From: Nocardia sp. CNY236
GTDB taxonomy: Bacteria > Actinomycetota > Actinomycetes > Mycobacteriales > Mycobacteriaceae
Length of the DNA: 64,000 bases
Direction of reading: 5' to 3'
NCBI RefSeq assembly: GCF_000482385.1
Contig: NZ_AXVD01000003.1
Location: forward strand, 62,001-126,000
Shown here piece by piece: positions 31,567 to 43,878 of the stretch. The notes below the pieces were generated by a model, which worked only from the letters and a program-made list of their open reading frames with translations, was not told the origin of the DNA and made no database searches. Position 1 is the first letter of the stretch; each line of letters begins with the position of its first letter. The position numbers and the translations under genes were made by a program.

Positions 31567-31635
31567 ATGATCGCCTTCGACTGGAAGAAGCTGTTGGTGG
31601 GCGCGGTCGGGGTGCAATATGTGCGCGGCGAGTAG
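31567..31635 (+). CDS. putative 22-residue leaderless upstream ORF
   Basis: The frame reads MIAFDWKKLLVGAVGVQYVRGE. TAGCCT (31554-31559) ends 7 nt before its ATG, the leaderless pattern seen repeatedly in this window. It overlaps the first 17 bases of the lipoprotein hydrolase gene, so its translation could control that gene. It could also be the truncated start of a lost gene. No homologue is known to me. Confidence 0.4.
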   Translation: MIAFDWKKLLVGAVGVQYVRGE

Positions 31636-33049
31636 TTCCGGTTCGGATCGCAAAGCCGGTGCGGCGCTGCGTCGGCGTGGCTTGCGGCACTTCACGCTGG
31701 CTGTGCTCTTGGTCGGGGTGCTGGCGGCCGGATGCGCGCAGCCGGACCGAACCGAATCGGTCACCGGCGACTGGCACGGCACGATCGAAGCGCCCGGCGC
31801 GCCTGTCGAGATCGGGGTGAACTTCGCCGCTGATGGGACGGCCACCCTGTTCATTCCTCAGCAGGGAATAGCAGATGTAGGTCTGGGTGAGGTGAATACC
31901 GATCACGACGGCATATCGTTCGTTGTCCCCGGCCTGCCGGGCGATCCGACATTTCGTGGCAGCTACGACCGCGGATCCGGCCGGATCACCGGGGATTTCA
32001 CCCAGGCGGGCCAGACATTCCCACTGGTCCTGCGCCGGGGCAAGGTCGATGGCTCAGCCCGCCCACAGGAGCCGAAGCCCCCGTTCCCGTACACGGCCGA
32101 GGAGGTCGCCTACCGCAACGGTGACATCACGATCGCGGGCACGCTGACCGAGCCACCGGGGGAAGGCCCGTTCCCGGCCATCGTGATGATCACCGGAAGC
32201 GGCCGGCAGGATCGCAACGAGGAAATCGTTGGTCACAAGCCGTTTCTGCTACTGGCCGACACCTTGACCCGTGCGGGATATGCAGTGTTGCGCACCGACG
32301 ATCGGGGTGTCGGTGGTACCACCGGGGTGCTGGACACTGCCACGTATTCCGACCTCGCGGCGGATATCGCCGCGGGTGTCGGTTTCCTGCGTGCTCGCCC
32401 GAGCATCGACCCGGCCCGGATCGGGCTGTTCGGCCACAGCGAGGGCGGCTTCCTTGCGCCCCTCGTCGCCGCGCGACCCGATAGTGGAGTAGCGTTCGCC
32501 ATCCTGATGGCCGGCCCAGGTGTTCCCGGTGCAGACGTGCTGGTCGAGCAGGCCCGCACGATCACCACCTCGGAAGGCGCATCCCCCGACCAAGTGGATA
32601 CCGCGGCGCGTCAAACGAGCGAGTTGGTGGCCGCATTGCAAGTCGGTGACCTGGCGGGTGCCAAGGCGCTGGCCCGCCAGCACAACGAGTCCACCCCGCC
32701 CGAAGAGCGGGTACCGGACGACCAGGTGGACGCGGCGATCACGCCGTATTTCGCGGCTCTGGCTGCCTACGACCCCGCCCCCGCGCTCACCGGGCTGCGC
32801 ATTCCGGTGCTGGCCCTCTTCGGTGGCACCGACGTCCAGGTGCCGCCTGCGCAGAGTGCGCAGCCGATGCGTGAGCATCTCGCTGCCGGCCCGGACGCAA
32901 CCGTCCATGTCTTTGCAGGTATCAACCACCTGATGCAGCCTTCCGACACCGGTCGCCCCAGCGAGTACGCCTCCATCGAAACGACCATCGCGCCAGAGGT
33001 ACTGGACTATGTCCTCGACTGGTTACGGCCTCGGTTTCCGACGACATAA
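31619..33049 (+). CDS. lipoprotein alpha/beta hydrolase with N-terminal beta domain
   Basis: This 476-residue predicted lipoprotein has lipobox VLAAGC at Cys39. Residues about 45-140 form a beta-rich domain (TGDWHGTIEAPG ... GRITGDFTQAGQTFPLVL). An alpha/beta hydrolase follows from about 165 with nucleophile Ser274 in GHSEGG, an acid in FGGTDVQVPP and a His in INHLMQPS. Similar proteins are annotated as dienelactone-hydrolase or peptidase-like esterases. The substrate is unknown. ATG 31619 lies within the end of the leaderless mini-ORF. Confidence 0.8.
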   Translation: MCAASSSGSDRKAGAALRRRGLRHFTLAVLLVGVLAAGCAQPDRTESVTGDWHGTIEAPGAPVEIGVNFAADGTATLFIPQQGIADVGLGEVNTDHDGISFVVPGLPGDPTFRGSYDRGSGRITGDFTQAGQTFPLVLRRGKVDGSARPQEPKPPFPYTAEEVAYRNGDITIAGTLTEPPGEGPFPAIVMITGSGRQDRNEEIVGHKPFLLLADTLTRAGYAVLRTDDRGVGGTTGVLDTATYSDLAADIAAGVGFLRARPSIDPARIGLFGHSEGGFLAPLVAARPDSGVAFAILMAGPGVPGADVLVEQARTITTSEGASPDQVDTAARQTSELVAALQVGDLAGAKALARQHNESTPPEERVPDDQVDAAITPYFAALAAYDPAPALTGLRIPVLALFGGTDVQVPPAQSAQPMREHLAAGPDATVHVFAGINHLMQPSDTGRPSEYASIETTIAPEVLDYVLDWLRPRFPTT

Positions 33050-33057
33050 CGCTTACT

Positions 33058-33063
33058 TAGACT
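33058..33063 (+). promoter_or_regulatory. -10 element for leaderless gatB
   Basis: TAGACT ends 7 nt before ATG 33071 and decides between that start and ATG 33065. Confidence 0.45.
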
Positions 33064-33070
33064 GATGGCC

Positions 33071-34576
<1,506 letters not shown>

Positions 34577-34662
34577 CACCGATCGCAATCCCACCGGGAA
34601 TCGGGTGGATCATCGCGGGATCACTGGCGCGGTAGCCGTCTGTGGCCACCGCGCCTGATCTG

Positions 34663-35787
34663 TCAGCTCTCTTCGGCGGCGTCGGGCGAGTTCTGGAAGT
34701 ACACGACCCGGTCGTCGAACGGGCCGGGCGAGCCATCGGTCTTGTTCACCGTGGCCACCCAGATCCCGCCCTCGGCGTCGGCGGTGGCGCCCCCGAGCTG
34801 TCCGTACTCGTCCTGCGCTCGCAGCGTCGGCGCTGTGGTCACCGCATGAGTCTTCTGATCCGCGACTACGAAAGCAAGGGCTTTCGCGTGAGTCAGCGAG
34901 ATCGCCACCCCGTTGGTGGTCGCCGCGCAGCCGGCGACCCCGGGCCGGTCGGGCCAGGTCCATGCGGTGTCGATCGTCCCGTCGCCGGCGACGCGCCGCA
35001 ACCGGTCCTGGGCGCCGCTGCGGTCGGTGATCCAGATGCGGTCCTTGCCGCCCACGCACACGTCCCCGGCTGTGCCGATTCCCGATACGGCGACTTCCGG
35101 CGGCGCGGCGCGGCCGGGCACGGGTGAGTCGACTCGCAAGAGTTTGCCTGCCAAGGATTCGGTGGATGCCGCCGCGTCCGGGTTGCCCGCATCGCCGGTC
35201 AAGACGAGCATCGTATCGGGAGAGACGAAGTCGATCGCCCCGCGGTTTCCGCTGGGTCCTTTCGGGATTCCGGTCAGGATGGCCTTCGGCGGGCCGTCGT
35301 CGGCGAGACGTACCACCCGGTTGTCGGTGGCCGTGGTGATGTAGGCGTACAGCAGACCGTCTTCGCGATAGGTCGGGGATACAGCGATGTCACTGAGCCC
35401 ACCATCGGCCGAGCCGTCCACGTCGAGTTCGGCGACCACCATCACCTGCTGCCCTTGGACGATCGTAAGAATACGTCCGGTCCGGCGTTCGGCGACCAGG
35501 ACGTTGCCGCCGGCAGCGACCAAGCCGCCGGTGGTTTCCAGGCAGGTGGCCGCAACCGCCGGGTCGGGATCGGCGCACGGCCCGGTCGGCCGGGACGGCG
35601 ACTCGAATGGTTGGTTCGGTTCACTCGGTTCGATCTCGGCGCCGTGCACGGTCGGCTCCGGCGTGTATGGGCTGGACGTCGACTCGTCGAATCGGGCGCA
35701 GCCAGCCAGCAAGGTGGCGCAGAGCACCACGCTCGCCGCCACGCGACCCACGACAACCACACTCATGCTGGAGACGTTACGGGACAT
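34663..35787 (-). CDS. lppZ: LppZ-like lipoprotein, glucose/sorbosone dehydrogenase-type beta-propeller
   Basis: A 374-residue lipoprotein with lipobox LLAGC at Cys30. The mature part is a six-bladed beta-propeller of the sorbosone dehydrogenase type, with stretches such as GGLSDIAVSPTYREDGLLYAYIT and RGAIDFVSPDTMLVLTGDAG. The conserved PQQ-binding residues of true dehydrogenases are not obvious, so catalysis is uncertain. Position and length fit M. tuberculosis Rv3006 (lppZ). ATG 35787 gives a short basic leader; ATG 35766 is an alternative. Confidence 0.82.
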   Translation of the reverse strand: MSRNVSSMSVVVVGRVAASVVLCATLLAGCARFDESTSSPYTPEPTVHGAEIEPSEPNQPFESPSRPTGPCADPDPAVAATCLETTGGLVAAGGNVLVAERRTGRILTIVQGQQVMVVAELDVDGSADGGLSDIAVSPTYREDGLLYAYITTATDNRVVRLADDGPPKAILTGIPKGPSGNRGAIDFVSPDTMLVLTGDAGNPDAAASTESLAGKLLRVDSPVPGRAAPPEVAVSGIGTAGDVCVGGKDRIWITDRSGAQDRLRRVAGDGTIDTAWTWPDRPGVAGCAATTNGVAISLTHAKALAFVVADQKTHAVTTAPTLRAQDEYGQLGGATADAEGGIWVATVNKTDGSPGPFDDRVVYFQNSPDAAEES

Positions 35788-35884
35788 CTCGGCGTGAGTG
35801 CGCTCGCCGGGTGCGTAGTCTGCCGACACTGACACGCCGCGCCGCTGCGCTCGGTGCACACAGGTGCGGCATAGGGTGGTGGCC

Positions 35885-37000
35885 GTGACCGACAAGCCGA
35901 ATGACGGACCTGGACTTTTGCACGCCGACGATTCTGCGTTGTCCACGGCTGAGCAGTCGAGAGTGTCGTCCACGGGTCGAGGAGGCAGCGGTGGGCGCGA
36001 GTCGCCGACCGATCTGCTCGACCGCACGAGGCCGGCCAAGCGGCCCAGATTGACCACGGATGTCCCGCGCACCGAGGAGGAACTCGGGCTCGACCCCGAG
36101 GTTCCGGCGTTCATCGAGGCCGGAAAAGACCAGGGCCCAGCCGAATCCGCTGCGACCGGGGTTACCGACACCCGGTCGGCGGACACGGCCTCGGGCGATA
36201 CTGCGCTCACCGAAGCAGTACCCACCTATGAACCGGCGCCTCCCGATGAACCAGCACACGCATTCGACCATGCAGCGCTCACACTCCAAGACGCGGCGCC
36301 CGGACTTCAAGCCACAGCGCCCATTGCCGAAGACACAGCGCCCACACTCCAAGATGCAGCGCCCACACTCCAAGATGCAGCGCCCACATACGAATACGCC
36401 AGCATTCCACCCGCTCCGACTCCCCTACGGGGTAGCACTCGGATTCCGCACCCCGACCGGGAGATTCGGCGTGGCACGCTGGATCTCGGCCTGTTCATCA
36501 TGCGTTTGGTGGTCGGCGGGTCGTTTCTCTACCACGGATTGCAGAAGCTCACCGGCTGGTTTCACGGTTCCGGCCTGGACGGCACCCGAACGATGCTCGA
36601 AGGTGGGGGCTGGAGCCACCCTACGCTGTCCACGATCCTGGTCACAGCCGGTGAAGTCGGCGGCGGCGCGCTGCTGATTCTGGGCCTCGCCACCCCGCTG
36701 GCCGCAGGAGCGATACTGGCTGTCGTTCTGAATGCGTGGGCGTGGAAACAGGGTTTGGTCCCCGGATTCCAGTATCACCTCGACCCAGGAGCAGTCGAAG
36801 TGGAGACTGTCCTGGCAGGCGCCACCCTCGCCGTCGTTCTGACCGGTCCGGGCCGCTGGTCCTTCGACCGCAACCGCGGCTGGGCCACTCGACCCTTCGC
36901 AGGATCGCTCGTGGTTGCGATACTTGCGGTCGCTGCCGCGGCAGGTACCTACTGGTATCTGCACGGCGGCAACCCGTTCGTCGGAATCGTGTTCGACTGA
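35885..37000 (+). CDS. DoxX-family membrane protein with long repeat-bearing N-terminus
   Basis: A 371-residue protein. The C-terminal ~175 residues form a four-helix DoxX domain (LFIMRLVVGGSFLYHGLQKLTGW, then GGGALLILGLATPLAAGAIL). The M. tuberculosis counterpart Rv3005c is reported to join SodA and SseA in a redox complex. The first ~195 residues are hydrophilic and cytoplasmic, and include six degenerate 7-residue repeats (residues 131-172). TAGGGT (35872-35877) ends 7 nt before GTG 35885. The gene is divergent from lppZ, as in M. tuberculosis. Confidence 0.85.
   Translation: MTDKPNDGPGLLHADDSALSTAEQSRVSSTGRGGSGGRESPTDLLDRTRPAKRPRLTTDVPRTEEELGLDPEVPAFIEAGKDQGPAESAATGVTDTRSADTASGDTALTEAVPTYEPAPPDEPAHAFDHAALTLQDAAPGLQATAPIAEDTAPTLQDAAPTLQDAAPTYEYASIPPAPTPLRGSTRIPHPDREIRRGTLDLGLFIMRLVVGGSFLYHGLQKLTGWFHGSGLDGTRTMLEGGGWSHPTLSTILVTAGEVGGGALLILGLATPLAAGAILAVVLNAWAWKQGLVPGFQYHLDPGAVEVETVLAGATLAVVLTGPGRWSFDRNRGWATRPFAGSLVVAILAVAAAAGTYWYLHGGNPFVGIVFD
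36275..36400 (+). repeat. six 21-bp coding repeats in the DoxX-family gene
   Basis: Each 21-bp unit encodes a heptad of the type APTLQDA: ALTLQDA, APGLQAT, APIAEDT, APTLQDA, APTLQDA, APTYEYA. The fourth and fifth units are identical at the DNA level (36338-36379), a sign of recent slippage. The array lies in the cytoplasmic linker before the membrane domain. Confidence 0.85.
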
Positions 37001-37039
37001 GTCGTGCTCGATACCGGCCCGGCCCAGGGTACGCCGCGC

Positions 37040-37081
37040 CGGTGTCGAGTCGGCGGTGTCGAGTGGGCGGTGTCGAGTCGG
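37040..37081. repeat. three 14-bp tandem repeats between convergent genes
   Basis: The unit is CGGTGTCGAGTCGG with one base change in the second copy (37040, 37054, 37068). It fills the space between the DoxX-gene stop and the ilvD stop, with no clear hairpin or T-tract. Confidence 0.7.
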
Positions 37082-38923
37082 CTATGGCACGCGGCGGACG
37101 GCGCCCTTGTCGGCCGAGGTGGCAAGCGCGGCATAGGCGCGCAGCGCGGTCGTCACCGGTCGATCGCGACCGATCGGCTGCCACGGTCGTTCGGAGGCTT
37201 CCATTTTCGCGCGCCGCTCGGCGAGAACGGCATCGTCGACGAGGACGTCCAGGGTTCGCGAGGTGACATCGATTCGAATCTGGTCGCCGTTGCGCACCAG
37301 GCCGATGACTCCGCCGTCGGCCGCCTCGGGGGAGATGTGCCCGATCGACAGGCCGGAGGTGCCGCCGGAGAATCGGCCATCGGTGATCAGCGCGCACTTC
37401 TTGCCCAGGCCGGCGCCTTTCAGGAAGGCGGTGGGGTGCAGCATCTCCTGCATGCCGGGGCCGCCAGCGGGGCCTTCGTAGCGGACCACGATGACATCGC
37501 CCGGCTCGATCTTCCTGCCGAGAATGATCGACACGGCCTCTTCCTGCGACTCCACCACCACCGCGGGGCCTTGGAAGGAGAACAGCTCCTCGTCGATGCC
37601 TGCTGTTTTCAGCACCGCCCCGTCGGGAGCGATGTTGCCGCGCAGGACGACCAGGCCGCCCTCGCTGGTGTAGGCGTGCGCTGCATCACGGATACAACCG
37701 CCCGCGGCATCGGTGTCCAGCGCCGACCAACGATTGTCGGTGGAGAACGGCTCGGTCGTGCGCACACCACCCGGCGCGGCGTGGAAAAGTTCCAGGGCTT
37801 CCCGGGACGGTGAGTCGGCGCGGACGTCCCATGCATCGAGCCATTCGTCGAAGCTCGGGGTGTGCACGGTGGTGACGTCGGTCTCCAGCAGGCCGGCGCG
37901 GCGCAACTCGCCGAGGATGGCGGGGATGCCGCCGGCGCGATGCACGTCCTCCATATGGTAATCGGAGTTGGGTGACACTTTCGACAAGGTCGGCACTCGG
38001 CGACTGATCTCTTCGATGGTCCGCAGATCGAAGTCGATCCCGCCTTCCTGTGCCGCGGCCAATGTGTGCAGCACGGTGTTGGTCGAGCCGCCCATCGCGA
38101 CGTCCAAGGCCATCGCATTGCGAAAAGCTTTGACGTTGGCGACATTCCGCGGCAGGACCGAGGCGTCGTCCTCGCGATACCAGCGATGGGCGATGTCCAC
38201 GACCACGGTGCCCGCCCGCTCGAACAGCGCCCGGCGCGCGGAGTGGGTCGCGAGGGTGGAGCCATTGCCGGGCAGTGCGAGGCCCAGCGCTTCGGTCAGG
38301 CAGTTCATCGAATTGGCGGTGAACATCCCCGAACACGAGCCGCAGGTCGGACATGCCGACAGCTCGACCTCGGTCAGCCCCTCGGGCGACACCGCTGCAT
38401 TCGCGCTCGCGGAGATCGCGGTGACCAGATCGGTCGGCGCGTGGGCCACTCCGTCGACGACGACGGCTTTACCCGCTTCCATCGGTCCACCGGAGACGAA
38501 TACCGCCGGAATGTTCAGCCGCATCGCGGCATTGAGCATGCCCGGGGTGATCTTGTCGCAATTGGAGATGCAGACCAACGCGTCGGCGGTGTGCGCATTC
38601 ACCATGTACTCGACCGAGTCGGCGATGATCTCGCGGGAGGGCAGCGAATAGAGCATGCCGCCATGCCCCATGGCGATCCCGTCGTCGACGGCGATGGTGT
38701 GGAACTCCCGGGGCACGCCGCCAGCGGCGCGTACCGCGTCGGCAACGATGTCGCCGACGTTCTTCAGATGTACATGGCCGGGAACGAACTGGGTGTAGGA
38801 ATTCGCGATGGCGACGATCGGCTTGCCGAAGTCCGTGTCGGTCATGCCGGTGGCCCGCCAGAGAGCGCGGGCGCCCGCGGCATTGCGTCCGACGGTGGTG
38901 GTTCGTGAGCGAAGCGGTGGCAT
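37082..38923 (-). CDS. ilvD: dihydroxy-acid dehydratase
   Basis: Dehydrates dihydroxy-isovalerate and -methylvalerate to the 2-keto acids of valine and isoleucine. It has 613 residues, the long E. coli-type form. Fe-S cysteines are in SNCDKITPG and in [16 protein letters not shown]; Mg-binding and catalytic blocks such as [21 protein letters not shown] are intact. A GAGGA site precedes the ATG. It stands alone, pointing away from the ilvBNC operon; in M. tuberculosis ilvD is elsewhere and of the shorter type (recollection). Confidence 0.96.
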   Translation of the reverse strand: MPPLRSRTTTVGRNAAGARALWRATGMTDTDFGKPIVAIANSYTQFVPGHVHLKNVGDIVADAVRAAGGVPREFHTIAVDDGIAMGHGGMLYSLPSREIIADSVEYMVNAHTADALVCISNCDKITPGMLNAAMRLNIPAVFVSGGPMEAGKAVVVDGVAHAPTDLVTAISASANAAVSPEGLTEVELSACPTCGSCSGMFTANSMNCLTEALGLALPGNGSTLATHSARRALFERAGTVVVDIAHRWYREDDASVLPRNVANVKAFRNAMALDVAMGGSTNTVLHTLAAAQEGGIDFDLRTIEEISRRVPTLSKVSPNSDYHMEDVHRAGGIPAILGELRRAGLLETDVTTVHTPSFDEWLDAWDVRADSPSREALELFHAAPGGVRTTEPFSTDNRWSALDTDAAGGCIRDAAHAYTSEGGLVVLRGNIAPDGAVLKTAGIDEELFSFQGPAVVVESQEEAVSIILGRKIEPGDVIVVRYEGPAGGPGMQEMLHPTAFLKGAGLGKKCALITDGRFSGGTSGLSIGHISPEAADGGVIGLVRNGDQIRIDVTSRTLDVLVDDAVLAERRAKMEASERPWQPIGRDRPVTTALRAYAALATSADKGAVRRVP

Positions 38924-39207
38924 TTCGATGATCCTCGGGTCGCGGGGCCGACAAGCGACGGCGCAGAGCGCGCTCGGCGAATGTAGACGTTACCCCTGGC
39001 GGGTGGCGCGGTTGGTCGCTCGGTGTCGATCCCGGGGTTCGGGGTGTCGCGGCGAGTGGTGGTCCGAGTGGTGGTCACTGTGAGCGGCCTCGACGGTGTC
39101 ACCGGAGATGCCGGACCGTCTATGGGGATAGCTACGAAGGAGGTTCACTACTCCGGGAAGATCATCCCATCACTCATCACCCAGCGCCGCGGTTTCGGAG
39201 AATATTC

Positions 39208-39756
39208 CTACCTGCCGGGGTCGGGCTTGTCGGCGTGGGCGTCGGCGTTCGCGCTCGTTGCGGGCGAGGTCGCGTCGGGCGAGTGGTCCGGCGGGGATTG
39301 CTCCGGCCGGGCGAACGGATCGGGAATGCGCCCGTCGGAGGCTTCGACCAATTCGCGTAGCCGGTCATAGCTCACTGCTGGCAACTTCACCTCGGTGCCG
39401 TCGGTCACATCGACGCGCACATACCCGCGCCGGGGTATCCGTATGCCGTTCACCTGAGCCCAGTCCAGGTGTCGAGAACCGAACAGCGTTCGCAGCTGCA
39501 GTCCGGCGGCCGACACCGTGGTTTGGGTCCGCAACACCCATGCCAGCACGACGACCGGGATCAGCAGCAACCACCACAAACCGGCCGGCCAGCCGACGAA
39601 GGCGAAGAAAACGCACATCAGCAAGATGAACACGCCGAGGAAAGCGAGCCGGGGAATGCGGATCACTCTGGTGTTCGTCGAGCTACCCGTCTCCGCCGTC
39701 TGCGCGGACGTATGGGACGATGCAAAAGGTGGCACGGGCTGATGCGGTGATGACAC
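39208..39756 (-). CDS. cfp6: PH-domain membrane protein (Cfp6/Rv3004-like)
   Basis: The 182-residue protein has two adjacent membrane segments (about 35-77) followed by a bacterial PH domain (VSAAGLQLRTLFGSRHLDWAQVNGIRIPRRGYVRVDV) and a polar Pro/Asp-rich tail. Its position, divergent from ilvB, is that of M. tuberculosis cfp6. The function is unknown. GTG 39756 is preceded by GAGGATGGAGG; upstream codons in the frame are not family-like. Confidence 0.75.
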   Translation of the reverse strand: MSSPHQPVPPFASSHTSAQTAETGSSTNTRVIRIPRLAFLGVFILLMCVFFAFVGWPAGLWWLLLIPVVVLAWVLRTQTTVSAAGLQLRTLFGSRHLDWAQVNGIRIPRRGYVRVDVTDGTEVKLPAVSYDRLRELVEASDGRIPDPFARPEQSPPDHSPDATSPATSANADAHADKPDPGR

Positions 39757-39834
39757 ACCTCCATCCTCGCATCCTGGCGAACGGAGACAAGCATCCGTGC
39801 TGTCCCACATAATGGGACGCAACGTGTCAGCTAT

Positions 39835-39864
39835 TTGACTCTGCGGTTCACATCCGCTTAACGT
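39835..39864 (+). promoter_or_regulatory. ilvBNC promoter
   Basis: TTGACT (39835-39840), an 18-bp spacer and TAACGT (39859-39864) form a near-consensus promoter. The -10 ends 7 nt before the GTG of the leader peptide, so transcription should start at that codon. Confidence 0.7.
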
Positions 39865-39871
39865 CGTGCGC

Positions 39872-39919
39872 GTGAACCGAAATGAGTTGCTCGTAACCGG
39901 CCGGCGCATCCAGCGTTGA
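39872..39919 (+). CDS. ilvL: ilv leader peptide (attenuation)
   Basis: A 15-codon leaderless frame, MNRNELLVTGRRIQR, with consecutive Leu-Leu-Val codons and a later Ile codon. It resembles the Corynebacterium ilvB leader peptide, which as I recall it ends LVVVTARRLP. Its stop overlaps the first of several alternative hairpins: AGCGT/ACGCT (39912-39916 with 39927-39931) excludes GCTGA/TCAGC (39929-39933 with 39944-39948). Ribosome stalling at Leu/Val/Ile codons would shift the balance and prevent the terminator downstream. Confidence 0.7.
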   Translation: MNRNELLVTGRRIQR

Positions 39920-39966
39920 GCCTGACACGCTGAGTCGAATACGTCAGCTCGCGTTGCGACGCGCCA

Positions 39967-40001
39967 CCCTCGATAGGCCCTGTGCTGTCGAGGGCTTTTT
40001 T
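39967..40001 (+). terminator. ilvBNC attenuator terminator
   Basis: CCCTCGATAG pairs with CTGTCGAGGG (one G-T pair, 8-nt loop) and is followed by C and six T. This is an intrinsic terminator about 140 bases before ilvB, as expected for attenuation. Confidence 0.8.
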
Positions 40002-40144
40002 GTGTTCGGGCTACTTTGTGTTCGGACTACATGCCGAGCACGACGAAGCGCAAGCACACCGCATGTGTGGGGCCGGCACGTCCGGCTCGGGCCGCAAGGC
40101 TCAAAATCCGGGGTCAGAACGACTACCAGTGAGGAACGAAGACC

Positions 40145-42111
40145 GTGAGCGCACCTACCGCACGGCCCGGGCCCTCGGCCCGCAGGTCAGCGCCTTCGGC
40201 GAATCAGCAGGCCACGCCTGCTGTCAACGTGACGACGGCACCCAACCGCCGCCCGGTACCGCCTGAGCGGATCACCGGCGCGCAGTCGGTGATCCGCTCG
40301 CTCGAGGAGTTGGGCGTCGACACCGTATTCGGCATCCCAGGCGGTGCGATTCTTCCTGTCTACGATCCGTTGTTCGATTCGACCAAGGTGCGCCATGTGC
40401 TCGTTCGACACGAGCAAGGCGCGGGCCACGCCGCCACGGGTTACGCCCAGGCAACCGGCAAAGTCGGTGTGTGCATGGCGACATCCGGTCCCGGCGCGAC
40501 CAACTTGGTCACCCCGATCGCCGACGCGCAGATGGACTCGGTTCCGATCGTGGCCATCACCGGCCAGGTCGGCCGCGGTCTGATCGGAACCGACGCGTTT
40601 CAGGAAGCCGATATCTCCGGGATCACCATGCCGGTGACCAAGCACAACTTTCTGATCACCGACGGCACGGACATCCCGCGCACCATCGCGGAAGCGTTCT
40701 ACCTTGCCGCGTCCGGCCGTCCGGGTGCCGTGCTCGTCGACATCCCCAAGGATGTGCTGCAGAACCAGACCACCTTCAGTTGGCCACCGGAGATGCGCTT
40801 GCCCGGATACCGTCCGGTCGTCAAGCCGCATGGGAAACAGGTGCGTGAAGCTGCCCGGATGATCGGGGAAGCCAAGGCGCCGGTGCTGTATGTCGGGGGT
40901 GGCGTGGTCAAGGCCAACGCCTCGTCGGAACTGCTGCAGTTGGCCGAACTGACCGGCATCCCCGTGGTCACCACCTTGATGGCGCGAGGCGCATTCCCCG
41001 ACAGTCATCGACTCAACATGGGTATGCCCGGCATGCACGGCACCGTGGGCGCAGTCGCGGCACTGCAGAAGTCCGACCTGCTGATCACTCTCGGTGCGCG
41101 CTTCGACGACCGAGTGACCGGTAACCTGGAATCCTTTGCGCCGGGCGCCAAGGTGATTCACGCGGACATCGATCCCGCTGAGATCGGCAAGAATCGCCAC
41201 GCCGACGTCCCGATCGTGGGTGACTGTCGTGAGGTGATCATCGAACTCATCGAGACGTTGAAAGCCGATCCGACCGCGGGTGAAGCTCCGCTGTTGTCGT
41301 TGGACGAATGGTTGACCTACCTCGAGGGGTTACGGGCGGCCTACCCGTTGGGCTGGACTCCGCCGACGGACGGATCGCTGTCACCGGAGTTCGTCATCGA
41401 GTCTCTCGGCCGCTTGGCCGGGTCCGATGCCATCTACTGCGCCGGAGTCGGTCAGCACCAGATGTGGGCCGCCCAGTTCATTCGATACGAAAAGCCGCGC
41501 ACCTGGTTGAATTCCGGGGGTCTGGGGACCATGGGCTACGCGGTTCCGGCCGCGATGGGCGCCAAGATGGGTATGCCGGACACCGAAGTGTGGGCCGTCG
41601 ACGGCGACGGGTGCTTCCAGATGACCAATCAGGAGTTGGCCACCTGTGCGGTCGAGGGGGTCCCGATCAAGGTCGCGGTGATCAACAACGGCAATCTCGG
41701 CATGGTTCGCCAATGGCAGACGTTGTTCTACGACGAGCGGTACTCCAACACCAATCTGGGTACGCACTCCAAGCGCATCCCCGATTTCGTGAAGCTCGCC
41801 GAAGCCCTGGGCTGCCACGGCATCCGCGTCGAGCGCGAAGAGGACGTGGAGGCTGCTATTCGCGAGGCGCAGGCCATCAACGATCGTCCTGTGGTGATCG
41901 ATTTCGTCGTCGGCGCCGATGCTCAAGTGTGGCCGATGGTCGCGGCGGGCACGAGTAACGACGAGATCATGGCCGCTCGGGGTATCCGGCCGCTGTTCGA
42001 CGACGACGAGCACGCCGCCGAGCCTGCGGTGATCCACACGGCCGCATCGAATCGAGCAACGGTACCGAACCAGGCAGCGGGGTCGAACCAACAGGACAAG
42101 GTGAACAACGG

Positions 42112-42115
<4 letters not shown>
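40145..42115 (+). CDS. ilvB: acetolactate synthase large subunit
   Basis: Makes acetolactate or acetohydroxybutyrate from pyruvate with TPP, FAD and Mg; the first common step to Val, Leu and Ile. It has 656 residues, with an N-terminal polar extension of about 40. The catalytic Glu lies in [15 protein letters not shown], and the TPP motif is [15 protein letters not shown]...NNGNLGM. GTG 40145 has GAGGAACG upstream. The stop overlaps the ilvN start (ATGA). Confidence 0.96.
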
Positions 42116-43792
<1,677 letters not shown>

Positions 43793-43837
43793 TCACTGGA
43801 TAGGCATATCCGGCGGTCCGCCTCGGTGTTCGCCAGC

Positions 43838-43863
43838 GGGCCGCCGGCGTTGTCCGGCGGCCC
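43838..43863 (+). terminator. hairpin after ilvC
   Basis: GGGCCGCCGG-CGTTGT-CCGGCGGCCC, a perfect 10-bp stem without a T-tract, just before the TAGACT -10 element (43865-43870) of the next gene. Confidence 0.5.
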
Positions 43864-43878
43864 GTAGACTGGTTACCG

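Noticed and set aside
37040..37081. 14-bp tandem repeats as an attachment site or array
   Set aside because: There is no integrase, tRNA or duplication of flanks nearby; simple slippage is enough.
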